The position numbers and the translations under genes were made by a program. A stretch of 64,000 nt of DNA from Roseiarcus sp963742305 (GTDB taxonomy: Bacteria; Pseudomonadota; Alphaproteobacteria; Rhizobiales; Beijerinckiaceae), in assembly GCA_963742305.1 (NCBI GenBank), contig CAVULN010000021.1, positions 1 through 64,000 of the forward strand, given 5' to 3'. Below the pieces are notes generated by a model. It saw only the letters and a list, made by a program, of their open reading frames with translations. It was not told where the DNA came from and ran no database searches. Shown here one piece after another: positions 9,740 to 18,528 of the stretch; within the stretch, counting starts at the first letter, position 1, and every line of letters starts with the position of its first letter.

Positions 9740-10600
9740 TCAGGCCGCGCTTTCCAGAATGAGATGGCCGACCGCGGTGTTGGACGCCGGCACATGATAG
9801 AACCGGTGCGCCACTTTCGGCTTCGGGCCGCCGGCGACGACGTCCGCCATCGCGCCGCGCGCGATCAGCCACATCACGAGCTCGATGCCTTCCGATCCCG
9901 CCTCGCGCACGTATTCGATGTTCGGCATCTTTGAGAGGCCTTTCGGGTCGTCGATCAGCCGGTCGAGGAACTTGTTGTCCCATTCCCGGTTGATGAGGCC
10001 CGCGCGCGGCCCCTGAAGCTGATGGCTCATGCCCCCGGTGCCCCAGATATGGACGTTGATGTCTTCCGGGTAGCTCATGATCGCCTTGCCGATCGCCTGC
10101 CCGAGCGCGAAGCAGCGCGCCCCCGATGGCACGGGGTGCTGCACGACGTTGACCGCGAAGGGAATGATCCGGCACGGCCATTCCTTGACCTCGCCGAAGA
10201 CGCAGGAGAGCGGAACGGTAAGGCCATGATCGACGTCGATCTCGTTGACCATGGTGAGGTCGAAATCGTGCTGGATCACCTCCGAGGCGATATGCGAGGC
10301 AAGCTCCGGATCGCCGATCACCTTCGGCACCGGGCGCGCGCCGTAGCCCTCGTCCGCGGGATTGAATTCGGGGCCGGTCATGATCGCGAAGGTCGGGATC
10401 ATCGCGAGGCTGAAGGCGGTGGCGTGATCGTTATAGACGGCGACGATGACGTCGGGCTTGTGGGCCTTCATCCATTGCTTGTCGAAGTCGTATCCCGCGA
10501 AGACCGGCTTCCAGTAATCTTCCCTGGTCTTGCCGAGATCGAAGGCGGCGCCGACCGCGGGAATGTGCGAGGTGTAGAGGGAGGCGGTGATGCGGGCCAT
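9740..10600 (-). CDS. ligB: Protocatechuate 4,5-dioxygenase beta subunit (LigB)
   Basis: Catalytic subunit of the Fe(II) extradiol dioxygenase that opens protocatechuate between C4 and C5. In the 286-residue protein the metal-ligand histidines are at His12 (TSHIPA) and His59 (YNDHATAF). The acidic ligand is expected in GSEGIELVMWL, and the base histidine in GTGGMSHQLQGPRAG. These blocks match LigB of Sphingobium closely. It lies 40 bases after ligA, its obligate partner, and before ligC. Confidence 0.96.
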   Translation of the reverse strand: MARITASLYTSHIPAVGAAFDLGKTREDYWKPVFAGYDFDKQWMKAHKPDVIVAVYNDHATAFSLAMIPTFAIMTGPEFNPADEGYGARPVPKVIGDPELASHIASEVIQHDFDLTMVNEIDVDHGLTVPLSCVFGEVKEWPCRIIPFAVNVVQHPVPSGARCFALGQAIGKAIMSYPEDINVHIWGTGGMSHQLQGPRAGLINREWDNKFLDRLIDDPKGLSKMPNIEYVREAGSEGIELVMWLIARGAMADVVAGGPKPKVAHRFYHVPASNTAVGHLILESAA

Positions 10601-10640
10601 GGTTAAACCTTCTTAATGTCAGGGAAGCCGCTAATGACCG

Positions 10641-11055
10641 TCACGCTTTGCGTGGGCGCTGGGCGTCTCCGTCCTCGCCGATCCTTCGGTTTCCCTCGAT
10701 CTTGCGGCCGCCCTTGATCATCATGTCGCGGTATTCCTGCTCGCTCATGCCGGTCATCGAGCCCGCCATCTGCTGGAAGCTCTTGCCGTCGGTCGCGCCG
10801 ATCTTGGCGAGGAAATAGATGTTGCCGCCGAGCGCCATCATCCGGTTGAGGTCGCGGTCGAGGACCGCCTGCTTCTGTTCCTCGGTCATTTTCCATTGGT
10901 CGAGATAGGCGCGTTCGTCGGCCTTGAAGCGGGCGCGGTTCTCGGCCTTCATCAAGCGACATGCAGAACTGGTTCAGCCAGTAGCCCTTGCGCGACTGCT
11001 CGGCGTCGAAGACGATCGTGCCGGGGATGTCCTTGAACTCCTTGTCGAGCGCCAT
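10641..11055 (-). CDS. ligA: Protocatechuate 4,5-dioxygenase alpha subunit (LigA)
   Basis: Small helical subunit that caps the active site of LigB. The start MALDKEFKDIPGT at 11055 is preceded by an AAGGGTG site. After NQFCMSL the frame breaks near 10955, where one extra T in CGCTTGATG would restore SLMKAENRARF. The rest runs intact through GGNIYFLAKIGATDGKSFQ to 10641. Repaired length is about 137 residues, as expected. A GTG at 11064 could start the protein three codons earlier. The gene starts six bases after the ligI stop. Confidence 0.9.
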
Positions 11056-11060
11056 GGGAG

Positions 11061-12008
11061 TCACCCTTTCTTTTCATCGGGCCAGTAGAGCCGCATCGGA
11101 TTGTCGACCAGCAAAAGCTCCTGCAGATCGGCGGCGGGAGCGATGTGGGGAATGAAGTCGACGAGCAGCCCGTCGTCAGGCATGTGGTCCTTCAGATTCG
11201 GATGGGGCCAGTCGGTTCCCCACAGCACCCGGTCAGGAAATTCCTCGACCACCTTGCGCGCGAAGGGGACGACGTCGCGATAGGCGTTGCGCTCCCCGTT
11301 CAGCGCGGGCGGCCCGGAAACCGATAGGCGCTCAGGGCAGGTCGCCTTGCACCAGACGTTCTCATAATCGCTCATGAATTTGAGGAAGCGGGCGAATTCA
11401 GGGCCATCGACCGGCTTCGCCACGTCCGGGCGGCCCATGTGGTCGACTACGACGGTCGTCGGCAGCGCGGTGAAGAAATCCATGAGCTCGGGCAGATCCG
11501 CCGCCTCGAAATAGACGACGACGTGCCAGCCGTGTTCGACGATGCGCTCGGCGATCTCCTTGAGTTCGTCCTTCGGCGTGAAGTCGACCAGCCGCTTGAC
11601 GAAATTGAAGCGCACCCCGCGCACCCCGGCTTCGTGGAGCCGCTTCAGCTCCGCGTCGGTCACGTCGCGCCTGACGGTCGCAATCCCGCGCGCCGTGCCT
11701 CCGCTCGAAGCGAGCGCGTCGACCATCGCGCTGTTGTCGGCGCCGTGGCAGGTCGCCTGCACGATCACATTGCGAGCGAAGCCGAGATGGTCGCGAAGTG
11801 CGAACAATTGGGCCTTGCTCGCGTCGCAGGGCGTGTATTTGCGCTCGGGCGCATAGGGAAACTCGACGCCCGGTCCGAACACATGGCAGTGGGCGTCCAC
11901 GCTGCCCTGCGGCAGTCTGAAGCGGGGCTTGCTCGGGCCATCGAACCAGTCGAGCCAGCCCTTCGTCTTCTCGAACGGGCCGCTGACCGGTCTCGCCGCG
12001 TCGTTCAT
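11061..12008 (-). CDS. ligI: 2-pyrone-4,6-dicarboxylate hydrolase (LigI)
   Basis: LigI hydrolyses the pyrone lactone made by LigC to 4-oxalomesaconate. The 315-residue amidohydrolase has the N-terminal metal or substrate motif DAHCHVFGP, the internal HMGRPDV segment and the final WGTDWPHPN with the essential Asp, all as in the LigI family, which works without a tightly bound metal. It sits between ligK and ligA on the minus strand with gaps of 15 bases and 5 bases. Confidence 0.95.
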   Translation of the reverse strand: MNDAARPVSGPFEKTKGWLDWFDGPSKPRFRLPQGSVDAHCHVFGPGVEFPYAPERKYTPCDASKAQLFALRDHLGFARNVIVQATCHGADNSAMVDALASSGGTARGIATVRRDVTDAELKRLHEAGVRGVRFNFVKRLVDFTPKDELKEIAERIVEHGWHVVVYFEAADLPELMDFFTALPTTVVVDHMGRPDVAKPVDGPEFARFLKFMSDYENVWCKATCPERLSVSGPPALNGERNAYRDVVPFARKVVEEFPDRVLWGTDWPHPNLKDHMPDDGLLVDFIPHIAPAADLQELLLVDNPMRLYWPDEKKG

Positions 12009-12023
12009 GGGAATCAGCGTCCT

Positions 12024-12707
12024 TCAGTCAACGTATTTGAGCCCCGCTTTTTCGAGCGGCTCGCGCATCTTGTACATGTCGAGCCCGAGCACGCCCGAGG
12101 CGAGCTTGGCGCGCTTGTCGCCCTCGTTGGCCTCCCGCGCCGCGGCGGCCTCGGCGGTCTTTTTCGCCAGTTCAGCGGGCACGACGACCACTCCGTCGTC
12201 GTCGGCGACGATCGCGTCGCCCGGGTTGACGAGGGCGCCGGCGCACACGACCGGAACATTGACCGAGCCCAGCGTCGCCTTCACCGTGCCCTTGGCGCTC
12301 ACGCACTTGCTCCAGACGGGAAAGCCCATCTCGGTCAGCGTTTTCACGTCACGCACGCCCGCGTCGATGACCAGTCCCTTCGCGCCGCGCGCTCTGAAGC
12401 TGGTCGCCAGAAGGTCACCGAAAAAGCCGTCCTCGCAGTCGGCGGTGAGCGCCGCGACAACGATGTCGCCGGGCTCGATCTGCTCGGCTGCGACGTGCAT
12501 CATCCAGTTGTCGCCCGGATGAAGCAGGACCGTCACCGCTGTTCCGGAGATGAGGGCGCCGGGATAGATCGGCCGCATATAGGGCTTCATGAGGCCGAGG
12601 CGCCCCATCGCCTCGTGCACGGTCGCGACGCCGTATCGCTCCAGCGCCTCGACGGCGGCGCGCTCCGCGCGCTTGATCTTGCGTCTGACGACGCCGAGTT
12701 GGGTCAT
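12024..12707 (-). CDS. ligK: 4-carboxy-4-hydroxy-2-oxoadipate aldolase (LigK, RraA-like fold)
   Basis: LigK cleaves 4-carboxy-4-hydroxy-2-oxoadipate to pyruvate and oxaloacetate, the last step of the pathway, and needs a divalent metal. The 227-residue protein has the RraA-like fold with the metal and phosphate-like site GLVIDAGVRDV. An in-frame upstream ATG at 12797 exists, but ATG 12707 follows a strong GGAGGAAG site and gives the family length. It is first in the ligK-ligI-ligA-ligB-ligC run; ligJ lies about 650 bases upstream on the same strand. Confidence 0.93.
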   Translation of the reverse strand: MTQLGVVRRKIKRAERAAVEALERYGVATVHEAMGRLGLMKPYMRPIYPGALISGTAVTVLLHPGDNWMMHVAAEQIEPGDIVVAALTADCEDGFFGDLLATSFRARGAKGLVIDAGVRDVKTLTEMGFPVWSKCVSAKGTVKATLGSVNVPVVCAGALVNPGDAIVADDDGVVVVPAELAKKTAEAAAAREANEGDKRAKLASGVLGLDMYKMREPLEKAGLKYVD

Positions 12708-12907
12708 CGCTTCCTCCTGCCGGCCTCGCACGTTTGCGCGTCGTGGAGGCGGGGCCATTGCGTCGACTTCATAGACCTGATGGCGCCGCAGGCGCAACGC
12801 AGGGCCCGAGGCCTTGGAAAGCCGCGAGGGCCAATTCCGTCAGGCAGGCTGGCTTCATAAATATCGGCCGGGCCGTAACGCAAGGCTCGGGCAAAGCGAA
12901 AGGGGAA

Positions 12908-12928
12908 GCGTGGCGGTTTCAGCCACGC
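12908..12928 (+). promoter_or_regulatory. Hairpin in the leader of the MXKDX gene
   Basis: A perfect seven-pair stem (GCGTGGC at 12908-12914, GCCACGC at 12922-12928) with a seven-base loop lies about 40 bases before the ATG at 12970. It is not followed by a T-run, so a leader or operator element is more likely than a terminator. The facing ligK promoter must lie in the same 260-base gap. Confidence 0.35.
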
Positions 12929-12969
12929 GCGGAAGCCGCCCGACGGCGCTCCCGATTGGAGGTTGTCAC

Positions 12970-13188
12970 ATGACGAGGATGATTAGGTTTTCTGCACCGA
13001 TCCTGACGCTCGGCGTTCTCTTTGCTCTTCCCGCTCAAGCGGAAGACACAATGAAAAAGGACGACATGCACATGTCGAAGCCCGAGCATCATATGAAAAA
13101 AGGGGCGATGATGCATAAGGACAACATGATGCATAAAGACAGCATGATGAAGAAAGACACAATGATGAAAGACGACACGCAGAAATAG
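12970..13188 (+). CDS. MXKDX pentapeptide-repeat secreted small protein
   Basis: A 72-residue protein with a clear signal peptide (MTRMIRFSAPILTLGVLFA, then LPAQAED) followed by a low-complexity mature part built of Met, Lys, Asp and His in MxKD-type units (MKKDDMHM, MMHKDNMMHKDSMMKKDTMM). This fits the NCBI family of pentapeptide MXKDX repeat proteins, whose function is unknown. The Met/His-rich periplasmic sequence suggests metal binding, perhaps copper, but that is inference. ATG 12970 is preceded by GGAGG. It is transcribed against the flanking lig genes, lodged between ligK and ligJ. Confidence 0.85.
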   Translation: MTRMIRFSAPILTLGVLFALPAQAEDTMKKDDMHMSKPEHHMKKGAMMHKDNMMHKDSMMKKDTMMKDDTQK

Positions 13189-13356
13189 CGCGCGACCCGG
13201 GCGCTCGCGCCGCAGCGCCGCATCGGGCGGATCCGCGGCGTTCCGGGAGGGCGAGAGCCCGCGCCGGAGGGGACTGGATTCGGCTCGTCATGGCGCGGGG
13301 CCGTATGGATCGCCGGGAGAAGCCCGGCCGTCTCCGCGCGCCGGGACCACGCAGCC

Positions 13357-14385
13357 TTATCGACCTTGCGCCTTCAGCGCGTTGTCGAGGCGGGGATAGA
13401 CCCGCCGGGCGTTGCCTTCGTAGATCTTGTGGCGCTCCTCTGGCGTGAGGTTCCCGGTCGCCTCGATATAGCGCTTGGTGTCGTCATAGTGATGGCCGGT
13501 CTCGGGGTCGATCCCGCGCACCGCGCCGATCATCTCGCTGGCGAACAGGATGTTGTCGACCGGGATCACCGTGGTCAGAAGATCGACGCCCGGCTGATGA
13601 TAGACGCAAGTGTCGAAGAAGACGTTCTTTAAAAGCTGTTCGGTGAGGAGCGGCTTCTTAAGTTCCTGCGCGAGCCCGCGATAACGGCCCCAGTGATAGG
13701 GCGCGGCGCCGCCGCCATGGGGGATGACGAAGCGCAGGGTCGGGAAATCCGTGAACAGCTCGCCCTGGATGAACTGCATCACCGCGGTCGTGTCGGCGTT
13801 GATGTAATGGGCGCCGGTGGTGTGGAAACAGGCGTTGCAGCTGGTCGAGACATGCACCATCGCCGGAATGTCCCACTCGACCATTTTCTCGTAGATCGGA
13901 TACCACCAGCGGTCGGTGAGCGGCGGGCTCGTCCAGTGGCCGCCCGAGGGATCGGGGTTGAGGTTGATGGCGACGAAGCCGTAATCCCTGACGCATTTCT
14001 CGAGCTCCGGAATGCAGGTCTTCGGCTCGACGCCCGGACTCTGCGGAAGCATCGCCGCGCCGATGAAATTGTCGGGAAAGAGCTTCGAAACCCGAAAGAT
14101 GAGCTCGTTGCAGATCGACGCCCAGGTCGAACTCACCGCGAAGTCGCCGATATGATGCGCCATGAAGCTGGCGCGCGGCGAAAAGATCGTGAGGTCCGAG
14201 CCGCGCTCCTTCATGAACTTGAGTTGGTTCGTCTCGATCGATTCCCGAAGCTCGTCGTCGCTGATCTTGAGCTCCGCGGCCTTGGGCGCCTGGGTAGGAT
14301 CCTTGATGCCGGCGATCTGCCGGTTGCGCCAGGTCTCGAGCGCCTTGGGAGCGGTCGTGTAGTGTCCGTGGCAATCGATGATCAT
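13357..14385 (-). CDS. ligJ: 4-oxalomesaconate hydratase (LigJ)
   Basis: LigJ hydrates 4-oxalomesaconate to 4-carboxy-4-hydroxy-2-oxoadipate. The 342-residue amidohydrolase-superfamily protein begins MIIDCHGHYTT, giving the zinc-binding His6 and His8, and contains VIPHGGGAAPYHWGR and the late FASEMIGAVRG segment seen in this family. Length equals that of characterised LigJ. ATG 14385 was chosen because the family begins at MIIDCHGH; an upstream GTG/ATG run to 14442 adds unmatched residues. It follows the ModA-like gene by 20 bases. Confidence 0.94.
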   Translation of the reverse strand: MIIDCHGHYTTAPKALETWRNRQIAGIKDPTQAPKAAELKISDDELRESIETNQLKFMKERGSDLTIFSPRASFMAHHIGDFAVSSTWASICNELIFRVSKLFPDNFIGAAMLPQSPGVEPKTCIPELEKCVRDYGFVAINLNPDPSGGHWTSPPLTDRWWYPIYEKMVEWDIPAMVHVSTSCNACFHTTGAHYINADTTAVMQFIQGELFTDFPTLRFVIPHGGGAAPYHWGRYRGLAQELKKPLLTEQLLKNVFFDTCVYHQPGVDLLTTVIPVDNILFASEMIGAVRGIDPETGHHYDDTKRYIEATGNLTPEERHKIYEGNARRVYPRLDNALKAQGR

Positions 14386-14404
14386 GCGCCCGCCCCTGAC
14401 AGAA

Positions 14405-15095
14405 TCATGCCGGCTCCATACCATAGCGCCGTTTCGTGTCACCGGTTTCCGCCGAGGCCATAAAGGCGACGAGAGCGCCGGCCGCCGCCGGGTCTGCTGA
14501 TTTGCTGGATACGCCAGCGGAAAATACGGTCACCGCCTGAATCTCCGGCGGCAGGAGACCGGCGATGTCGACGCCCGGCTGGCCGATGAGTTCGCTCAGT
14601 TGCTGAAAGCCGAGATCGGCTTCCCCGCCAGCGACGAGGCTCGCCACCGGGACGCCCGGCGGGGCCACGAGCGCGCGCTTAAGGACCGTGCCGCTCAAGC
14701 CCCATTGCTCGCACAAGGCCTTCAGGTGGTCGCCGCTCGGACCGGTCGAGTAGCATAGCCGTCGCGCGCCGATCATGGCCTGCCTGACGGCTTCAGCGCT
14801 TTCGACGTTCGGACGGCCCATCCCGGCAGGAACCGCCGCCGCGATTTCCGATCGGGCGAAGCCCGTGATGCTGCCCTTGACGATATGGCCTTCAGCCTCG
14901 AGGGCGTCCATGACCTTCGACGCCAGCACGAGGATATCCGTCGCTTCGCCTGCGCGCGCCAGTTTCGCAGCTTCGACGCCGCCCATCGAACGGATTTCGA
15001 CCTGCGTCCCCTCGCGGACCCGCATAGTCGCGGGCGAGATCGGCGAGGATGCGCCGGGTCGCCATGGAAGACAGGCCGACGAGGCGCCCGCTCAT
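14405..15095 (-). CDS. ModA-like substrate-binding domain protein in the lig cluster
   Basis: A type II periplasmic-binding fold related to the molybdate-binding protein ModA, about 230 residues after repair. It reads SGRLVGLSSMATRRILADLA, then breaks near 15027 where one G too many in GCGGGTCC shifts the frame, and resumes REGTQVEIRSMGGVEAAKLA through GEADLGFQQLSELIG. I see no clear signal peptide from ATG 15095; an upstream ATG near 15153 leads into a different frame. No ModB/ModC genes are nearby. It is first in the minus-strand lig run, so it may bind an aromatic acid or pathway intermediate instead of molybdate. Confidence 0.7.
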
Positions 15096-15298
15096 GGGCG
15101 TCGCCGTGGCACGACGCCGACGGCGAGGACGGCCTTGGCGAACGCCTGGTTCATCGAAGCTCAGTTCCTCCCGAAGTCGCGACAGATAATTAGCGAAGGG
15201 CGGCTCCAGCGCAAATTCGGTTGCGTCGCCCGCGTCCTTGGCGCCCGTCCCCATCATCCGTTAGCTTGCCCGCGCCGCCTTCTCGAAAGTCCGCGCCA

Positions 15299-16288
15299 AT
15301 GTCGGTCGTTCCCACGCCCCATTCAACCCCACGCTCCATCGCGTTTCTCGGCTTTGGCGAGGCGGCGCGCGCCTTTCTCGACGGCTGGCGCACCGGCCCG
15401 GACTTTAACGCGCGGATTTCAGCCTACGACATCAAGACCGACTCACCCGACGAGCTCGTGCGGGTGGCGAAGCGAACCGACTATGGGTCGGCGAATGTGC
15501 CGGGCGCTTCGACCGCGCCGGAAGCCGTGAAGGGCGCCGAAGCGGTGTTCTCTGTCGTCACCGCCGACCAGGCGCACGAAGCCGCGCTCGCGGCGCTGCC
15601 CGGCCTGGCGCGGGGCGCGCTGTTCTTCGATTGCGATTCCTGCGCGCCGCAGACCAAGGCGCGAACCGCTCACGAGGTCGAAGCCGCGGGCGGACGCTAT
15701 GTCGATGTCGCGGTGATGGCGCCGGTCCATCCGCGCCTGCACCGGACGCCCCTCCTGATCAGCGGCCCGCACGCCGAAGCGGCGGCCGCGGCGCTGGCGG
15801 CGCTCGGCATGTCGGTGAAGATTTACGAGGGTCCGGTCGGCGCCGCCTCGTCGGTCAAGATGATCCGCTCCATCATGATGAAGGGGCTCGAGGCTCTCGT
15901 GTTGGAATGCGTCCTCGCCGGGCGGAAGGCGGGTGTCATCGAGGCCGTGCTCGATTCGCTCGACGACACCTATCCCGGCTTCGACTGGAAGACGAAGTCG
16001 GCCTATATGCTCGAGCGGGTGATGACTCACGGGATCCGGCGGGCGGCTGAAATGCGCGAGGTCGCGCTCACCGTCGATCTGCTCGGGCTCAAGGGCGAGA
16101 TGTCGCGCGCCTGCGTCGGCTGGCAGCAGGCGATCGGCGAACTTGGCCTGCGGGTGGCGGAGGCGGACGCGGACGATTACGCCGCTCTCGCCGACCATAT
16201 CCTCGCCAAGCTCGACCGCGCCGCCGGCGCAGGCCGACAGGAGCTTACGCCCAAGGTCGGTCTTTCGCTTTCGCCCCTAAAAGGCTAA
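15299..16288 (+). CDS. NAD(P)-dependent dehydrogenase with DUF1932 C-terminal domain
   Basis: A 329-residue protein of the 6-phosphogluconate/3-hydroxyisobutyrate dehydrogenase superfamily. The N-terminal Rossmann motif is IAFLGFGEAARAF, the active-site-like region reads SSVKMIRSIMMKGLEAL with the conserved Lys, and the C-terminal helices match DUF1932. Related genes occur beside protocatechuate 4,5-cleavage genes in other proteobacteria, but a role in the pathway is not proven; reduction or oxidation of an oxo-dicarboxylate is possible. ATG 15299 gives the family start. It is divergent from the ModA-like/ligJ run and followed 63 bases later by the Liv-type binding protein. Confidence 0.8.
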   Translation: MSVVPTPHSTPRSIAFLGFGEAARAFLDGWRTGPDFNARISAYDIKTDSPDELVRVAKRTDYGSANVPGASTAPEAVKGAEAVFSVVTADQAHEAALAALPGLARGALFFDCDSCAPQTKARTAHEVEAAGGRYVDVAVMAPVHPRLHRTPLLISGPHAEAAAAALAALGMSVKIYEGPVGAASSVKMIRSIMMKGLEALVLECVLAGRKAGVIEAVLDSLDDTYPGFDWKTKSAYMLERVMTHGIRRAAEMREVALTVDLLGLKGEMSRACVGWQQAIGELGLRVAEADADDYAALADHILAKLDRAAGAGRQELTPKVGLSLSPLKG

Positions 16289-16351
16289 GCGTCGAGACAT
16301 ATGGCAATCGGAGTTCGGCCAAGGCCGGCCCGAACGGGAGGAGACCGGTTG

Positions 16352-17528
16352 ATGTCGAAATTCTGGATCTGCGGGGCCGCGCTGGCTCGCCATGCTCGCT
16401 GCGGCCGGCGCGGCGCGGGCGGACGACGACACCGTGACGGTCGGCCTGATCCTGCCGATGACCGGCCCATTCGCCTCGACCGGCAAGCAGGAACGCGCCG
16501 CCGTCGAACTCTACATGCACGAGCATGGCGACACCGTCGCGGGCAAAAAGATCAATCTGATCGTCAAGGACGACACCGGGGCGCCTGACGTGACCAAGCG
16601 TCTTGCCGAGGAACTGATCGGCAACGACCACGCCAAGGTTCTGATCGGCTTCGGGCTGACGCCCTTGGCTTTGTCCACCGCGCAGGTCGCGACGGCGGCC
16701 AAGGTTCCCGAGATCGTCACCGCCGCGGCGACCGCGATGATCACCGAGAAGTCGCCCTATATCGTCCGCACCTCGTTCACCCTGCCCCAAGCCTCCGCGC
16801 CAATGGCCGATTGGTCGCTGAAGAACGGGATCAAGAAGGTCGTCACCATCGTCACCGACTACGGTCCCGGAATCGACGCCGAGAAGTGGTTTGCGGATAC
16901 GTTCGAGAAGGGCGGCGGAACGGTGAAGGAAAAGATTCGCGTGCCGCTGAAGAACCCGGATTTCGCCCCTTTTCTCCAGCGGGTGAAGGACGACAAGCCT
17001 GACGCGGTGTTCGTCTTCGTGCCCTCGGGTCAGGGCGCCGTGTTCATGAAGGAATTCGTCGAGCAGGGCCTCGACAAGGCCGGCGTCAAGCTGATCGGCA
17101 CCGGCGACGTGACCGACGACGACTTGCTCCCACAGATGGGCGACGCGACGCTCGGCGCGGTGACCACGCATCATTATTCCGCCGCCCACGATTCACCCGA
17201 GAACAAGGCGTTTGTGGCCGCATTCGAAAAGGCCAACAGCGGCATGCGGCCCAACTTCATGGCGGTCGGCGGTTATGACGGCATGGCGCTCATCTACCAG
17301 GCGTTGGAGAAGACCAAGGGCGACGCGAGCGGCGACAAGCTGATCGCTGCGATGAAGGGGATGAGCTGGATGAGCCCGCGCGGTCCGGTGTCGATCGACC
17401 CGGAGACGCGCGACATCGTGCAGAACATCTATGTCCGCAAGGTGGAGAAGAAGGACGGCGCTCTCTACAACGTCGAGTTCGCCACGATCCCCGACGTGAA
17501 GGACCCCTATAAGGCCGCTAAACACTGA
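16352..17528 (+). CDS. Branched-chain/aromatic-acid ABC transporter substrate-binding protein (LivK-like)
   Basis: A periplasmic type I binding protein. ATG 16352 behind GGGAGGAG opens a signal peptide (MSKFWICGAALA), then the frame breaks near 16390 by about one base and continues as MLAAAGAARADDDTVTVGL, where cleavage after ARA is likely. The mature part has the family hallmarks GLILPMTGPFASTGKQ and VGGYDGMALIYQAL. Repaired length is about 391 residues. It leads a livKHMGF-type operon next to the lig genes, so aromatic acids such as protocatechuate, vanillate or similar are likely ligands; this is inferred from context. Confidence 0.87.
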
Positions 17529-17538
17529 GGGAACATCC

Positions 17539-17657
17539 TTCTCCCATTGGGAGAAGGTGGCGGGCGAAGCCCGCCGGATGTGGGGTCCCTGCCGTGATGC
17601 TCGAATTGCTGGGCGTCGAGCCCTCACCCCTATCCCCTCACCTGGAGGGAGAGGGAA
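17539..17657. repeat. Palindromic intergenic repeat between livK and livH
   Basis: Two perfect hairpins stand in a row: TTCTCCC-ATT-GGGAGAA at 17539-17555 and GGCGGGC-GAA-GCCCGCC at 17559-17575. A CCCTCACCCC/GGAGGGAGAGGG pair follows and ends just before livH. This is the common alphaproteobacterial REP-like intergenic element. Within an operon it may stabilise the upstream mRNA and favour high expression of the binding protein. Confidence 0.65.
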
Positions 17658-17667
17658 GGTGTACTCG

Positions 17668-18528
17668 ATGCTGACCATCCTGCTCGACGGCGTCGCCTAC
17701 GGCATGCTGCTGTTCGTCCTCGCTTGCGGGCTTTCGGTGACGCTCGGGCTGATCAATTTCATCAACCTCGCGCACGGCGTGTTCGCGATGGTCGGCGGCT
17801 ATGTGACGGCGCTGGCGATGAACCGGCTTGGCGTCCCTTTCCTCCTCACGCTGCCGGCGGCTTTCCTCATCCCGGCGATCCTCGGGGTCGCGCTCGAGCG
17901 CACGATGTACCGGCGGCTTTATGGGGCGAGTCCGCTCGACCAGGTCCTGTTCACCATCGGCCTGGTGCTGATGGCGATGCCGATCGCCGACGCGCTCATC
18001 GGCCATGAGGCTCAACAGGTTCATCTGCCCGCCTGGCTGAACGGGCGGATCGAGACGCACGGGGTCGGGATCAGCGTCTATCGTCTCCTTATCATCGCGC
18101 TCTGCGGCCTCATCGCCGCAGCCCTTCAGGTTTTCCTCGTCAAGACCCGCTTCGGCGCGCAGTTGAGGGCCGCGGTCGACGACCCGCGGGTCGCTCGGGG
18201 TTTGGGCATCGATGTCGACCGCCTGTTCGCGGTTGCCTTCGCGGTCGGGAGCGGCCTTGCGGGTCTCGGCGGCGCGCTCGCGGCCGATGTCGTCGGCGGC
18301 GTCGATCCCTCGTTTCCGGTGAAATTCCTGGTCACTTTCCTTATCGTCGCGGTCATTGGCGGCTCGAACGGAATCATGGGCGCGCTGTTCGGATCGCTGC
18401 TGCTCGGCGTGCTCGACGTCGCCGGGAAATATTACGTCCCCTCGATCGGCGCCTTCATCATCTACGGCGTGATGGTGGTCACGCTCATCGTGCGGCCGCA
18501 AGGCTTGTTCGCGCGCGGAGACGGGTGA
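17668..18528 (+). CDS. Branched-chain amino acid-type ABC transporter permease (LivH-like)
   Basis: A 286-residue inner-membrane permease with about eight hydrophobic segments. The family block LGLINFINLAHGVFAMVGGY lies near residues 29-48, and GGSNGIMGALFGSLLLGVLD near the C-terminus. ATG 17668 gives the normal LivH start; a GTG three codons earlier is possible. Its stop overlaps the LivM start by one base. It forms the channel with LivM. Confidence 0.92.
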   Translation: MLTILLDGVAYGMLLFVLACGLSVTLGLINFINLAHGVFAMVGGYVTALAMNRLGVPFLLTLPAAFLIPAILGVALERTMYRRLYGASPLDQVLFTIGLVLMAMPIADALIGHEAQQVHLPAWLNGRIETHGVGISVYRLLIIALCGLIAAALQVFLVKTRFGAQLRAAVDDPRVARGLGIDVDRLFAVAFAVGSGLAGLGGALAADVVGGVDPSFPVKFLVTFLIVAVIGGSNGIMGALFGSLLLGVLDVAGKYYVPSIGAFIIYGVMVVTLIVRPQGLFARGDG

